From Aculops lycopersici (lineage: Eukaryota > Arthropoda > Arachnida > Trombidiformes > Eriophyidae): a stretch of 64,000 nt of DNA. Of the stretch, positions 30,501 through 41,064 are shown in pieces. Where the stretch lies: contig WNKI01000001.1 in NCBI GenBank assembly GCA_015350385.1, forward strand, positions 2,110,015 through 2,174,014, in the 5' to 3' direction. The notes beneath the pieces are model-generated. The model worked only from the letters and a program-made list of their open reading frames with translations, ran no database searches and had not been told where the DNA came from. Position 1 is the stretch's first letter. The number at the start of each line of letters is the position of its first letter. Made by a program: the position numbers and the translations under genes.

Positions 30501-30761
30501 TTTCAAACTACAACCTCGATCACTATTAACACAAGAGCTGGATTCTATTCTTTTGTGATACAGATTGCATTTGGCCTATCGCTTTGTCTATTCTGCTGTC
30601 GAATCTTCTTCTTTTGCACGACCCAAAGTGCCGAGGAGAGGAGACCAAAGAAGTCTAGGTTTCAACGCGACTTTTGCGCCTGCTTCTACATGCCACGAGT
30701 GATGGACGATCTACTTCGACTAAATGCGATGCCTGAGTCGTGCATTTCGCGCCAAGTTTAG
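27576..30761 (+). CDS. TMEM63: TMEM63/OSCA-type mechanosensitive cation channel
   Basis: 1061 residues, single exon; human TMEM63A-C have about 805. The family (CSC1/OSCA/TMEM63) forms stretch- or osmo-gated cation channels in plasma and endolysosomal membranes. Visible parts are a first membrane helix (about 43-65), a cytosolic segment, helices near 275-345, RRTILIGNIP followed by the RRM-like cytosolic domain (YAFVTFKS), then WSVRYAPHPDNI and the seven or so C-terminal helices that form the pore (FTTPNVIL ... IFFFCTTQ). The extra length is two polar low-complexity inserts: about residues 130-240, and about 540-690 inside the cytosolic loop just before WSVRYAPHPDNI. The first helix starts soon after the ATG and the start is well placed. 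Confidence 0.93.
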   Translation: MNRSYEALNTTKQIKCDLLNPTNSTKHFVDENWENIPETLVINVVIGMVLFCIFKLLTYIAWNQVHENSISEGLISFLYGYRDPERWYVIPRFEFLRRTELHHNHDLNAQNIYVPPKLPLANPLELVSVEDITTRSFDDKPSGKSPSIRDTLGIGNFLKKTLPNQATIKTNQNSTAIKSSKTKQNQDKDSEQPIPDDPLNIEAATKTTGSLLSQTQHQPPPSSPADSLANNFFYPSILTAEQLQATWLSRKLNRFFSIFFKVTDADMIYLKGIDAYEYLLFQRHLIFIMTIVTILCLTVILPINMMAKTTSEFTFQTTTIRNIPDDSHLYLAHILCSILMIVVSITALNSYKSSIITKDEAQLARRTILIGNIPVEQRNRQKLTEVLRQNFANSTIEAIQFVYDTSLLEQYQAQLSTLVVAKNYCFYYKEKNNGRELMVKKTEVNEDQKCGGNCRCCSFIFVSCCRWPYETKQPGTEFYTKREKYYRTKIKHHVESLVKAPSEYAFVTFKSNKQTRRLMERLAYLKHDAFFGDSRPNKQLENPDSVILKSRKAFPRPVKSPPEGSNSSRDCLKKTEPDKTQSKNKPTIASQFITYDGLEELDPLDVSNNPHVKSIRTPIKRTKLNIVPQKRTIATSGSGITNKDSYGTGNSNNKNNKPETGNEIDRPFDSREVSTMDHQSGPLSWSVRYAPHPDNIDHRDLLNMATTKNYTLVLLHILMLIIFIFFTTPNVILSMVDTIIKETQKDKVLGPKDSDRGPYDLPTYKSVALNYLVILIQAVTSSVLPSLITLISKQIPYEDAASKSHSIMWKSYIFLVMMVIIMPSIGMTSAQALFSSKIVWECLFISDNGSYFINYVVTQTFLSSILELIKPTDIIFYTFILWTGRSTADFEGGRQFIEREFSVGMQHTTVLLIFSTVMTYSISCPLIAPFGLIYLCVKHAVDHYHLFYVYFTKKVDKNQQTTIMVFVRVALLLMLFQTTTSITINTRAGFYSFVIQIAFGLSLCLFCCRIFFFCTTQSAEERRPKKSRFQRDFCACFYMPRVMDDLLRLNAMPESCISRQV

Positions 30762-33700
30762 TTCAGTTTGACTTAACTCAACTTAGCTTACTGTAGTTTA
30801 GATTAAATCGAGTAGGGCCTTAGTCTGTTATAACTTATCATTCAGGTTACCTGGCTTCCATTATCTCACGTAATATCGTTCGTGTCCACCGGTTTTGACC
30901 TTGATAGGCGACTACGCGTCGCTCTAGCCAAGTTTCCGATATTGTTGCCGGCGCCGCGAGCTACCAAGAAAGTGTTGGAGTTCACGCATCATGATTCTAT
31001 TCAAAATCACTAGTTCAGACAACTAAAAATGCGTTCTAGTTGGTACTTTTCTCGTTATATCTAAATCGAGATTCGCATAAGCGGGAACACAAAGCAAGGG
31101 GCGAGAGATGAGTATCAGTGCGAGACTATTGATGATGTTTCCTCTCGTCGTCTTGTCGCCGCCTTAGTTGTGTCTATGATTGTTGGTTACTCTCTAAGTT
31201 GCTTCCCTTTAATTGTCTAATGACTCACGCCACTTGGTTGCTCGCTATTCAGGCTAGTCGACTCACGAGTCAACTACTGAACGACCAAAGAGAAGAGAGG
31301 AGATTATAATCAGTTGCTCTGTGCTGGTTATCGCACATCAATCTCTCAATCTTATAAGATCAAGTGAAAGGGAGGGGAGAGAGAGAGTTTCCGATAGTTT
31401 GGTTGGAGTCATCAATGGAAACAGTTGGCGACGATACGCAGGATCAGTTGATAAATTAGAGACAGGTAGATTCACGCATGAGCTCGCAGTGCCGTCAGCT
31501 CGACGATAGTGTAGGGCCGTCGCAGTGAGGAAAGCTTATCAAGTCGACCAGGTGCAAGCTGAACTCGTGCCACTCACACAAGTGGCTACTGGCTGTGCAA
31601 AAAAGAAGTACGCCTGCATACAAAAGGGGCAAAAATATCAACCAGTTAGTGCTACTGGCGAGAGGTGAGTGCATTGGAATGACAGTAGACCTCGTCTATC
31701 AATACATCAGCTCGCCAACTCGCTTGCTCTCCTGGTTAGCTCGCCAGTAGTCTTAGCGATTGTAATAGAACAGAAGCCATTAGAGTGGCAGAGCTTAATC
31801 CAGCATTAAAGGCTCAGAGTGAGTCCCTCTACGCTCTAGCAACAGGTAGACAAGCGTTCAGAGGCGTCGGCAATGAACTATGAGTGGAATTTTGGCGGGT
31901 TCAAAGTTAGAGTTGTGTTGATGTTGTTGTTGTTATTTTTGATTGTACTAGAATAGTTAGCAGTCTGGTGTGGTTAGTATTAGAGCTACGGAGTTGCTAC
32001 TAGCTGGAAATGTTTTGCCACCTGATACTGTATGTCTGCCGACTTTTCTTTACGCTGCTTAGCACCACAAATGGCTTTAGCTAACAGGTAGCAGCAGCAT
32101 TGGCAAAGCCAACAAATTGCTAGTTTCCATTACATTCGAGCACTTTCAATTTCAATGCCAATGTCACACCGAGGTAGTCTGTGTTGGAAGCAGCACTAGA
32201 AAACTAAACTCGCTGCTGGCGGCGGCGGCGCCTCAACGAGTCTAGTCCCGTTAAATGGAACTACCGCATTCGGCAGCTAGACGGTGGTTCAAATTTAACA
32301 AACACGAGCTGGCAAGGGCTCTTATCTCGTGGGCGCTAGTGTAAACTTCGAAACCAACGAGCCATGCTCTAGCTAGAGAACTGGTCCATAAGGAAAACAG
32401 TGGATATCGTGGCCAGGCACGTGTGTCTCTCGACAGGCAATTGCTTTAAACTTTATCGTTGAGTTTTGGGTTGGCGTCAATCGCGATACGCGGCAACCCT
32501 CTACCTTACCTGGCGCTAGAGTTTCATATGCGACAGGAAAGATCTTCAGCTTGTTGTAAACTGTGCAACTGTTTTAAGTCGTCACCTCGAGGCTCGAGCT
32601 ACACCGTCACTGTGGCGCGGCAAACTCGCCTAAGTTTCAAGCAAATTATACCGTCGACAGCCGCTCAAACCCACAGACAAACAGGCAGACGAAAAGGCAC
32701 ACGCAGGCTTCACTGGAACCGGGAGAGATTTAGATTATCTTATTTCCATGCGCCGCGACAAAGCGAGGGCTACAGTAGATAGAGAAAGAGAAACTTCGAC
32801 TGGAGCACGAATGAAAAGCGCAGTCAAATTGTAAGGGTTAAGAGCATAAAACGCTTCGTTATCGGGTGAGAAAGCATAGCTTTTCTTCTTTTGAACGCCT
32901 CTAGCGGCACGTATTTAATACTATATCAGCGGCTGATAAAACGTTCTCCGAACAACCCACTAGCGAGTCGGTGCAACATGTCCCGCGTCTTTTGATTCAG
33001 GGTATGCTTTACCTGGGACTTCTATGGAATGTGTGAGGGGTGTGAGCGCCTAAACCCGAATCTTAAAAAGAGCGAGTGAGCCGCCGAGCTAGAAATAAGA
33101 CGATTTCCCCCTTTTTTCCTCTCACGGTATGTTTGGTGCTGCTCCTTGTCGTCGACGACGCGAGCTGGGCTGACAGGTGCGCTCATAACTCGCTTGCTGC
33201 CAAGTGCACGCGAGATGCAATGAGGGAGTAAACAGAGCTTACGTTTAGTTGTATATTCTAGACTCGCTCACTCACTCACTCACTCGCTCGCAACGACAAC
33301 CGCCAGTCACCACTCACCAATGCGACCGACTGTGCGTTCGCTCGTCTGTTACCAGAAAGTAAACAAACTTGCTTGCGCGGTCGTCTGTTTGTGTGTCTGG
33401 TTGTTTAGCAGCGCGCGTCGAGCTAGCAAGCGAAAACAACATTCGAGTTTCTGCGGCGAAGATTGGCACTGAGTTCTCCACTCAACTTCCCAGTTCCCCA
33501 GTTTTCCACTTGTCGACGCGGTTGTTGGGCGCCGTCGCGCCGCCGTAGCCACTCGCGCCACGAAACTTACCCCATTGAATTCATATGCGTTCTCGTTGTG
33601 TGTTCAGCGCGTTAGACGCGATGGAAGCAACAGCAGCAGCAACAGCAGCAGTAGCTACGTTGAGCTTTCTCCATTGAGTCCGGTGCAAATATTGCGAGTG

Positions 33701-35908
33701 GGAGTGCAGCGAAGAATTTTTTTTCGCCCGACGTGAGCCAAAATCCCCTCGCTGCGTGCCGCCAATGTGCATGCAGCGAGCAAAGGAGAGATAAAACTAA
33801 TTGTTGCCTCGCCCTCTTTGTTCCAACTTAGCGCCGCCAAATTACAAACGAATCTTACGAATATATTAACATCGATCGTTTCTCTATGTGTCTCTAAAAT
33901 TGAGTCACCTTTTCAAGTTCAGGTAATCGAGGCAATCACCTCGGCGACAGCATCAATTACAACAGAGCGACGGCAGCTGCGGCGCACGAGTTTAAACACC
34001 AGACCTCGAACGCAACGTGAAACGAATGCAGAGCGCAACGCAGCAAGAGTGTTCTTGTGCGATCAAGAAGACTAAAGCCACAATAGCAGAGTAGTAAAAG
34101 TTGCAGCAGGCGCAAACACGCAAATAACGCGGAAACTCGTATATTACATCTGCAAAATATAGCAAGAGAATAGACGAGAAACGAGATTTTCAAGCTCAAT
34201 GTTGTTGCCTACCTCGATAAATCAACTGCCTATGCTAACACCACCACTAATATATCGATCCAAAAATTTAGTTGCAATACTAATACGCATCTAGCCGTTT
34301 AAGTTAATTAACCATAAGCTGAAAGGCTAATTGGAAGGCATCAAGAACCAATCAACATAGCAATACTGCTGAAGCAATAACCAAGCTAAAGTTTGTCGAG
34401 ATAAGTCAACTGAAATTTTCGTCGTCATCTAATACTAACTCGAACTTGATACAGATACAGATACACGTGAACAACAATAACTGAACCAAGTCAGGTGAAA
34501 TCGCATACAAACTTATTATATTGATATTGGTCGCACCGGTTGCGAAGAGATCACATAGAAAGTACAAGAAAACAATAGTCACGAGTATCAAGTCATCTCA
34601 TCACTTTCCTCGGTGGTGATCAAATTTACCATCAAATAACAATCAATAATGGTAACACTGGCAACAATAAGTCTAGTCGATTGCAGTATTTTCCGCGCCT
34701 CATTGCTGTTGCATTAATATCTCACAACTAGCAACGTCTAGTTACGAAACAAAATTTGGAGCAACATATCACATCAACCTCATACAAACCAGCACCACGT
34801 TTCTCCTTCATCAAGGACGCAACGTTACACAAGAAACCAACCATTAGGAAGCATTAGGCGACACCATCAACTAATGCTCATTACAGAGCCTCTTATGTAA
34901 AAGGGGCCAACAGCAACTGCTAAAACAATAAACGCTAGGCACAAGAGCAGCAGTAGAGGGGGAAGAAGTAGCGATATCATCATATGAGCTACGCAACAGT
35001 ACATCACCACAAACGATAGACCGCGTAGATCACACTTCCCATAACCACAACTATATTCTATTACATCATTTAATCATAATTGCAAGTGGATAATTTCAAT
35101 ACTTTTGCCCAGCCCCTCGAGCCTTGTGGTCGAAAGTGTCATAGTTCTTTTTGGTTCCCACAGAGGCAAATTGTTAAATCATCATTTACAGCAACCAACG
35201 AGACGCCCAGCATTGTCGTCTTTGCTCACTTGCAGTTTGTTCAAAAGTGAACCAACTAGATACCAATAATCGCCGGCTGTCGATAGAGCAGATATCGCTC
35301 TAGAGGACTAGTTCACAGATAGCTGCTAGCGATTTACTGTAATATTATTTCAATATAAGCTGTCATCATCGAACGACAAGAGAGCCTAGAGTTCGTTTGT
35401 CAGCGAAAACACCAACGATCCTGCTGCATTAGCCTATCTATTGGGCAATCAGCATAACAATAGCAATCGAAAATCTAGTTACTTGCAAGTGAAACAGAGA
35501 TAGATAGAGAGAGAAAGCAAAAACTGCTGCGCCATTCCCCACGGCTGATATCACATTTCGCCGACGCCGACAATACGAGAGGGGCAATTGGCAAGAGTAT
35601 TGAGTTCAGCTGCTATCATCGCCTCTAGCTTATCGCTCACATGTTATTAAGCCACTAAACAATAGATCACCACCAATAGAGTGAGTCTTCATATTGTTGA
35701 CCACCAGCTCTCAAGATTTCTCTTTTAGATTCCCATTCATCAATTGAATAGGAAACAGAAGGATACAAACCATCTATTAATTTGATAGATCACCAAGACG
35801 GAGTTAGTTAGATCAACACATGTAACGTCATCTTAATATTTCATATATCTTATGATTTAAAGGAAGACATTTAAATCAAGAAAGAAGGAGAATCATCACT
35901 AATTCAAG
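30762..35908. other. 5.1-kb gene desert between TMEM63 and LAPTM
   Basis: No frame resembles a protein. The first 3 kb is GC-richer with clusters such as GGCGGCGGCGGCGCC (about 32218-32232) and CACTCACTCACTCACTCGCTCGC (about 33270-33292). The last 1.8 kb is AT- and CAA-rich and free of ATG-led frames, typical of a long 5' UTR or leader. In a genome this compact elsewhere, regulatory DNA or untranslated exons of the LAPTM gene are the likely content; this is inference. Confidence 0.5.
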
Positions 35909-37027
35909 ATGACCAATCAACTACCACAACCACATCATCAGCCCCAAAGGCGGGCTGTTGATCTCAGAATACCAGCCATAGAAAAATATGCATACTGTCT
36001 ATGTCTACATGTTAGGCCGACAACAATATTTATTGCAGTTTTCAAGCTAATCAGAATATTATTGAATGCTGAGCTTTCAACTTCTATGAATGAGGATATG
36101 AACCAAATAGGCATTAGCATAGATGAAAGACATAGATCTACACAGATAGCCATACATATTATGTCTCGTTTAGTGATGGCCTCAGTTTCGGCTGTTGGTA
36201 TATATGCTGTTATAACAGGTAGGGCGGCGCTATTGATGCCCCTGTATGCCATGCTACTGGTCGACTTTTTCTTCGCCCTACCGGCCTTCTACAACAGAGA
36301 TCTAGACTCATCTCTCGCCGATAGTATGGCCGACTTCAGAAACTATTCAAACGGAAACAACCAATACACTCGTTACTCATTCATGATATTCTCAACTATC
36401 ACTATGATCGTCAAGATTTATTTCCTATGCGTCATCTGGAAGTGTTACAGGTACTTAAGATTGATAGAATTGGTCTCGCCCATTCGTCTGTCCGAGATTT
36501 ATCCCCACATTCACCAGACAGGCCCACAGTACCCCATAGTACGGGTGCTTGGTAGCGCTGACTCGACCGATCTCGGTAATGGCCATAATGTCGCACCACC
36601 GCCGTACGATACCATTGCCTCAAACATGAAACCACCTAACTATGAGGAGGCCATCAAGACTACAAGTATGCAACTACCGCAGGCCAATGATGGACATCAA
36701 CAAGTTGTCATATTCACAAATCCAACCACCGATCAAGTGATATCTGAATCTGGCAACCATCATCAGATTGGATCATCTAACACCTCGTTGGATTTGGACA
36801 CTACCTCTCCACACATGACCACCTCGACGGCAGCAACAAGCGAAAATTCACAAATGCATAGCAACTCATCTACGTCTCAAGATAAAAGTGATGCACAACA
36901 TAGTGGTCAGGAGATTCAAGTTACTACTAACACCTCATCTACAAATGTTTCAAATGCGAATCCAACTGTTAGTGTGGTCATTCCTAAAGTTGAGAACAAT
37001 AGTACACGTGATACGCGAAACGTCTAG
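35909..37027 (+). CDS. LAPTM4: LAPTM4/5-like lysosomal transmembrane protein
   Basis: 372 residues. The N-terminus has a Cys-containing segment YCLCLHVRPTTIFIAVFKLI like the LAPTM start (CCLCCHVRTGT), followed by four hydrophobic segments (about 38-55, 90-112, 115-132 and 158-178). The cytosolic side carries two PY motifs, PPPY (about 230) and PPNYEEA (about 243), which bind Nedd4-family WW domains and sort LAPTM proteins to lysosomes. Vertebrate LAPTM proteins (226-317 aa) end soon after the PY motifs; here about 125 extra Ser/Thr/Gln/Asn-rich residues follow. An AATAAA signal is at 37503-37508, converging with the TMEM47-like gene. Confidence 0.85.
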   Translation: MTNQLPQPHHQPQRRAVDLRIPAIEKYAYCLCLHVRPTTIFIAVFKLIRILLNAELSTSMNEDMNQIGISIDERHRSTQIAIHIMSRLVMASVSAVGIYAVITGRAALLMPLYAMLLVDFFFALPAFYNRDLDSSLADSMADFRNYSNGNNQYTRYSFMIFSTITMIVKIYFLCVIWKCYRYLRLIELVSPIRLSEIYPHIHQTGPQYPIVRVLGSADSTDLGNGHNVAPPPYDTIASNMKPPNYEEAIKTTSMQLPQANDGHQQVVIFTNPTTDQVISESGNHHQIGSSNTSLDLDTTSPHMTTSTAATSENSQMHSNSSTSQDKSDAQHSGQEIQVTTNTSSTNVSNANPTVSVVIPKVENNSTRDTRNV

Positions 37028-37705
37028 TTACAAGATCTTTGATACAATCAATGAGAGCTGGATTTATAAGACTCTCATTAGCATGATATTACACTGTTCT
37101 CATATCTCATCATAAACCCTCAAATTCATCATTAGTTATATATTATGCTCAACTCATGGTATATAGCTCTCTCTTCATGGTCTCGATATATCTAACGTGA
37201 GATAACTTTTAGTAACAACAACAACGCAATATATAACTTATTAGTGGTTCGATTAGTTATCCAATGGAACTTTAAGTTCAAATTGAGATATACAAACATA
37301 ACAAAAGCATACTACTATTCTTACGGAACTACCACAAGAGAAAGAACCTAGAGTAATGTAGTTCGTGTTGATTTGTATCCCCATGTCCTAGAATCTAGCG
37401 AGGCATAATCCCACTGGATTTGGAGCCACTGGCTCTAATTCCTGTCATAACAACAATATCCACCAAAGTCAAAAGGCATTGTTGAATCAAAGTAAGCGAT
37501 CGAATAAAAGTTAGGTTTGAATGATAACCAAAATACGTTAAATTCTTTGCTCTTATACTTGAATATCATGGATTTCGATGATACAGATCGTTTCTTTTAT
37601 TATTAGTTTTGCATTCGGGTATCGATCAAACTCGTGCATTTTGAATTGGCAACTTGTTTTTGAGATTGGGTTACATTGCTTAGATGAAGTTCGGTTGGTT
37701 TCTTT
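37028..37705. terminator. Convergent 3' UTRs of LAPTM and TMEM47-like genes
   Basis: AATAAA on the plus strand at 37503-37508 and TTTATT (minus-strand signal) at 37596-37601 lie about 90 bp apart, so the two transcripts end nearly face to face. The rest is AT-rich 3' UTR. Confidence 0.6.
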
Positions 37706-38338
37706 TCAAATTCTAGCAGGCGCCGCCTCGTAAATATCGACATTTCTCTTGATGGACGCCAATAGTAGTACCAAGGCGCCCATTGCCAAGATATCGGCTC
37801 CACATGCCAAGCCATATGCATGATTGAGTTCCCATAGATTCCTGTTTGATTTGTTTAGTTCCTGTGCAAATTGCATTGGGTAGGTGATGAGTAAAGCTGT
37901 ATCACATATGATTGTAACTAAGGTGGTGCAAATGGAAAATTTTAAACAACTATCTCTCTTTGGCCCCTTCATTCTAGCCCCCAAAGCAGATAATGTTGCG
38001 GTAGCTAGCGAAGACAGTTGTGTGATTAAGCAAAAGAAGGTGCATATTTTAAGGTAGCTGACATCTCTGTTCGGGTAGCAGCCTGGCTCTAGCTCCTCCT
38101 TATTGAGATCAAATGGTAGTGGCTCGTATTGTATTCTGGAGTTGGTTTCTAATTCTTCGATGCACAAATACAAGAGACCCTGGCGGAAACCCTCAGATGT
38201 TATCCAATAGGATGACATAAGGCACACACTCATCAAGATCAATATAGTCAAACTACAGACAAAAACTACCACCATCACTTGCGGGGAACGAAGCGGATAA
38301 CGGTAGTCATGTCTTATCTCAATTCTAGTCGCAACCAT
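37706..38338 (-). CDS. TMEM47: TMEM47-like tetraspan (PMP22/claudin superfamily)
   Basis: 210 residues with four membrane segments (about 20-44, 94-115, 133-152 and 178-198). The best match in memory is TMEM47, a tetraspan at adherens junctions. The C-terminal part, YPMQFAQEL ... HAYGLACGADILAMG, parallels TMEM47 YPIKF ... WGYGLAWGATIFSFG, and both end near a YE-containing tail. The first extracellular loop has the superfamily Trp (SYWITSE) and two cysteines. It is likely a plasma membrane junction protein. The loop is longer than in human TMEM47 (181 aa). The ATG at 38338 gives a short basic N-terminus. Confidence 0.75.
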   Translation of the reverse strand: MVATRIEIRHDYRYPLRSPQVMVVVFVCSLTILILMSVCLMSSYWITSEGFRQGLLYLCIEELETNSRIQYEPLPFDLNKEELEPGCYPNRDVSYLKICTFFCLITQLSSLATATLSALGARMKGPKRDSCLKFSICTTLVTIICDTALLITYPMQFAQELNKSNRNLWELNHAYGLACGADILAMGALVLLLASIKRNVDIYEAAPARI

Positions 38339-39510
38339 CTTGCTTGATTGTTATCCTGGCTGCTTCGTCGTGATGGTGAACTCGATATAAATATTGATAG
38401 GAGATTGTTTTGAAGTGTATTATAAGTGGGACTGCCTAGTTTTGGGTGTGTCCCCGGGCGAGGGCTGAAGCGACGATATCAGAAATTAATACTATTTCGA
38501 TGTTTCATTACTAGTTTTGAAGATTCTTTCTCCAACTAATCAAAAGTGGATTGTTTCATAAGTGTAAATGTTATTAGCATTGGTAAGTAATAATTATTGA
38601 CTATTTATAGTTGATAATAAGCTACAATTGTGATTCTCGACGTGCTTTTGACTGCATCGGATCTTACGCTGCATAAGTGATTCGGAAGGGTCTTCGAGGT
38701 TACTGGTATATACGGTAGCTCATAGCTCCAGCTCACAAGCTTGAATTCCTAATTGTGTTGAGTGTAGATGTGGTTGGTTCCAATATTATGATTACGTTGC
38801 TATCGGTCAATAGAATAATAAAATCATGGCTTTGGATAGCGGATAAAGTAGCAACCTGATTTTGTGTTCCTCTCCATGGCGACACCCATTTATGGCGAGA
38901 TAGAGCAATAGAAAAACAATACAAATTCCGATAGGCCGAACACAACACTACACAGTGCACAACAACAATTCACTAGAGAAACGCGTTTTTGTGCTTTGCC
39001 GTGTAGTGGCAAGCCTAAAATTGCCCAACACACAAACACAAATTTCACTAGAAATTCAGGAGTGTAACTGCGGTCTCGGCATTCAACAGCAATTCCAGTT
39101 GCGCGTGTAGCCCCTTCCAAGAGGCTGCCCAGTGGCGCCAATAAATTTTCTGCAATCGACTGTAGTCCGACTGTCGTCTCGCCCATTGAAGCCGGAGGCT
39201 CGAGCTCACCTGTGCACTTCTAACGCGCAACGCTCTTGATGCTTCCGCTCTTACCTGCATCCAAGCAATGAAAACAACTCGACGGACTACCATTATTCAT
39301 TCTCGAGGATAGAAAAAGGGAGAGGGAGGGAGAAAGTTGCTCACAGTGTGAAACTTTGTTGGCTTACATGGCTTCCTTCTTTGTGTTAAGCTATACGATC
39401 TGAGCTCTCAATTTATTGCTCTTGCCTAAAGCCATAGCTTACCAGAGTCAAAAACATCCACTGAAGCTAAGCTCTGAGAGATAGAATACATTAGTCTGTG
39501 TTGCCTGCCA
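38339..39510. other. Intergenic region between TMEM47-like and GALK2 genes
   Basis: No protein family was seen. On the minus strand an ATG at 39300 opens a 46-nt segment ending in a donor-like GTAAGA (intron would start at 39254). It could be a 5' exon of the TMEM47-like transcript, since AG directly precedes the ATG at 38338, but nothing confirms it. Confidence 0.4.
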
Positions 39511-41064
39511 TCAATTCATTTTGATCACTCGGCTCCCTGATTGTGGTTCAGTTTGAAAGGTAAACTTTGATACTTCCCTTAGTCTTTCCATTACCGTATC
39601 GCACTTTGAAGCCTCCACTAAAGTGACCACACACCCGCCCCAACCGGCGCCAGTTAGTCTGGCGCCCAAAGCTCCAGCTTCCAGCGCAACCGAGACCAAA
39701 CGATCCAAAGCTGGATGACTGCACTCGTACTTGTCGCGTAAACTGTAGTGACTGTGGGTCATTAATTGGCCTAGTTGTACAATGTCTGTAGTGGTATCAC
39801 AAATAGACCGGAAACGCTCAACTCGTTCCGCTTCCTCAAAAACATGCTCGCATCTTGACAAAAGTTTAAGTTTGCTTGGTTGGTCTTGTTGTGATTTGGG
39901 TCGATTAGAACCAGTGTTAAATCTAGTGGCCAACTCTTCCGTGGAGATACCCAACTTTTCGGCCACTTCCGACTCGCAAAATTCGTCCTGATCATTGAAA
40001 ACCTGTTCCCTGATTATCTCGATTATTTGCTCGATTGTCTCATTTGGAAATATCTTCTCCTTAACTCTTCGCAATGTTATTGTACTGTCGAGTTTAATTG
40101 ATTCATCGTTGGCAATATCCTCGTCGGAGGCGAGAGTTTTTACAATCAAGCAAGCGGCTAGTTTGGTCTCGAGGACTCGAGTGTTATAACCCGAAGTCGC
40201 CGCCTTTGGATAATCCTGGCCACAATGTGATACGAGCCAAATTGTTGATGCAGGTAGACGGATATTCTCGCAGTTTAGTTTGGGTACAAACTTTACAAAT
40301 TTCGCATACCCCTCTTGAGCTGTCATAATCACCGCCTGATCCATTCCACCGCCGTGAGTTCCAATCAAGTGCTCGTACTTGGAGCAACTCTCGGCCAATT
40401 TCGTGGGATCTATTTCAATCTTGTCCATTGTTTTGAGAGAATTTTCATCACTTACATAGAGCAACAATAATTTGGTTAGTATAGCTGAGGCACAAACTAA
40501 AGCCGAGGAACTTGAGAGTCCGGAAGCATGAGGTAGATCGCTGTCAATGTAAACATTTAACTTCGGTAGTTTTTTCATCTTGATTTCCTCGTCACCCGAA
40601 TCTGAGTTCAGAGTTTTGGAATGATCACATATCTTTTCAGGCAATATGCCCAAAATATCTTCAGCCAAAACTCCATGGTAAGCGCACAAAAAGTAGTTCT
40701 GCCACCTGTGCGATTTGTCCAAGTTCTTGCCGTAAGTGAGCGAGTTCTCGCCAGTCCATCTGGTGAAATTATCTGAATTAGAATTCAACAAAGTTATTGT
40801 TTCTCGTCCACTGGATCTTGTTGTAGAACTTGATTTTGACACAAACTGAAATGAGCAGCACATGTATACAGAGTTTGCTATGGCCATGGGCAAGACAGAG
40901 AATCCATGATAATCTATGTGGTCGCCGATAAGGTTGACGCGACCAGGCGAACGAATAATAACCTCTGGCTTTTGTCCATAATAATTGCTTGCAAATTTCT
41001 CACAAAGTTGTCTCAATTTAGCTTGATCTTTGCGGTCAAGTTTATCAATACTGTAGAGTTCCAT
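39511..41064 (-). CDS. GALK2: GALK2-type galactokinase / N-acetylgalactosamine kinase
   Basis: 517 residues (human GALK2 is 458), single exon, GHMP kinase family. It phosphorylates galactose or GalNAc at C1 in the cytosol. The galactokinase signature reads GRVNLIGDHIDYHG (near 40), the GHMP ATP loop is ASGLSSSSALV (about 182-192), GGGMDQAVI follows, and the third motif is LTGAGWGGCVVTL (about 466-478). The text YECSHPALDRLV and the signature residues favour GALK2 over GALK1. The signature Glu (GEH) is Asp here (GDH), a conservative change at a sugar-binding position. Polar inserts near residues 80-90, 155-165 and 375-400 explain the extra length. Confidence 0.93.
   Translation of the reverse strand: MELYSIDKLDRKDQAKLRQLCEKFASNYYGQKPEVIIRSPGRVNLIGDHIDYHGFSVLPMAIANSVYMCCSFQFVSKSSSTTRSSGRETITLLNSNSDNFTRWTGENSLTYGKNLDKSHRWQNYFLCAYHGVLAEDILGILPEKICDHSKTLNSDSGDEEIKMKKLPKLNVYIDSDLPHASGLSSSSALVCASAILTKLLLLYVSDENSLKTMDKIEIDPTKLAESCSKYEHLIGTHGGGMDQAVIMTAQEGYAKFVKFVPKLNCENIRLPASTIWLVSHCGQDYPKAATSGYNTRVLETKLAACLIVKTLASDEDIANDESIKLDSTITLRRVKEKIFPNETIEQIIEIIREQVFNDQDEFCESEVAEKLGISTEELATRFNTGSNRPKSQQDQPSKLKLLSRCEHVFEEAERVERFRSICDTTTDIVQLGQLMTHSHYSLRDKYECSHPALDRLVSVALEAGALGARLTGAGWGGCVVTLVEASKCDTVMERLREVSKFTFQTEPQSGSRVIKMN

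Noticed and set aside
32200..32782. 107-codon frame in the 5-kb desert
   Set aside because: Random composition without conserved motifs; only one isolated frame.
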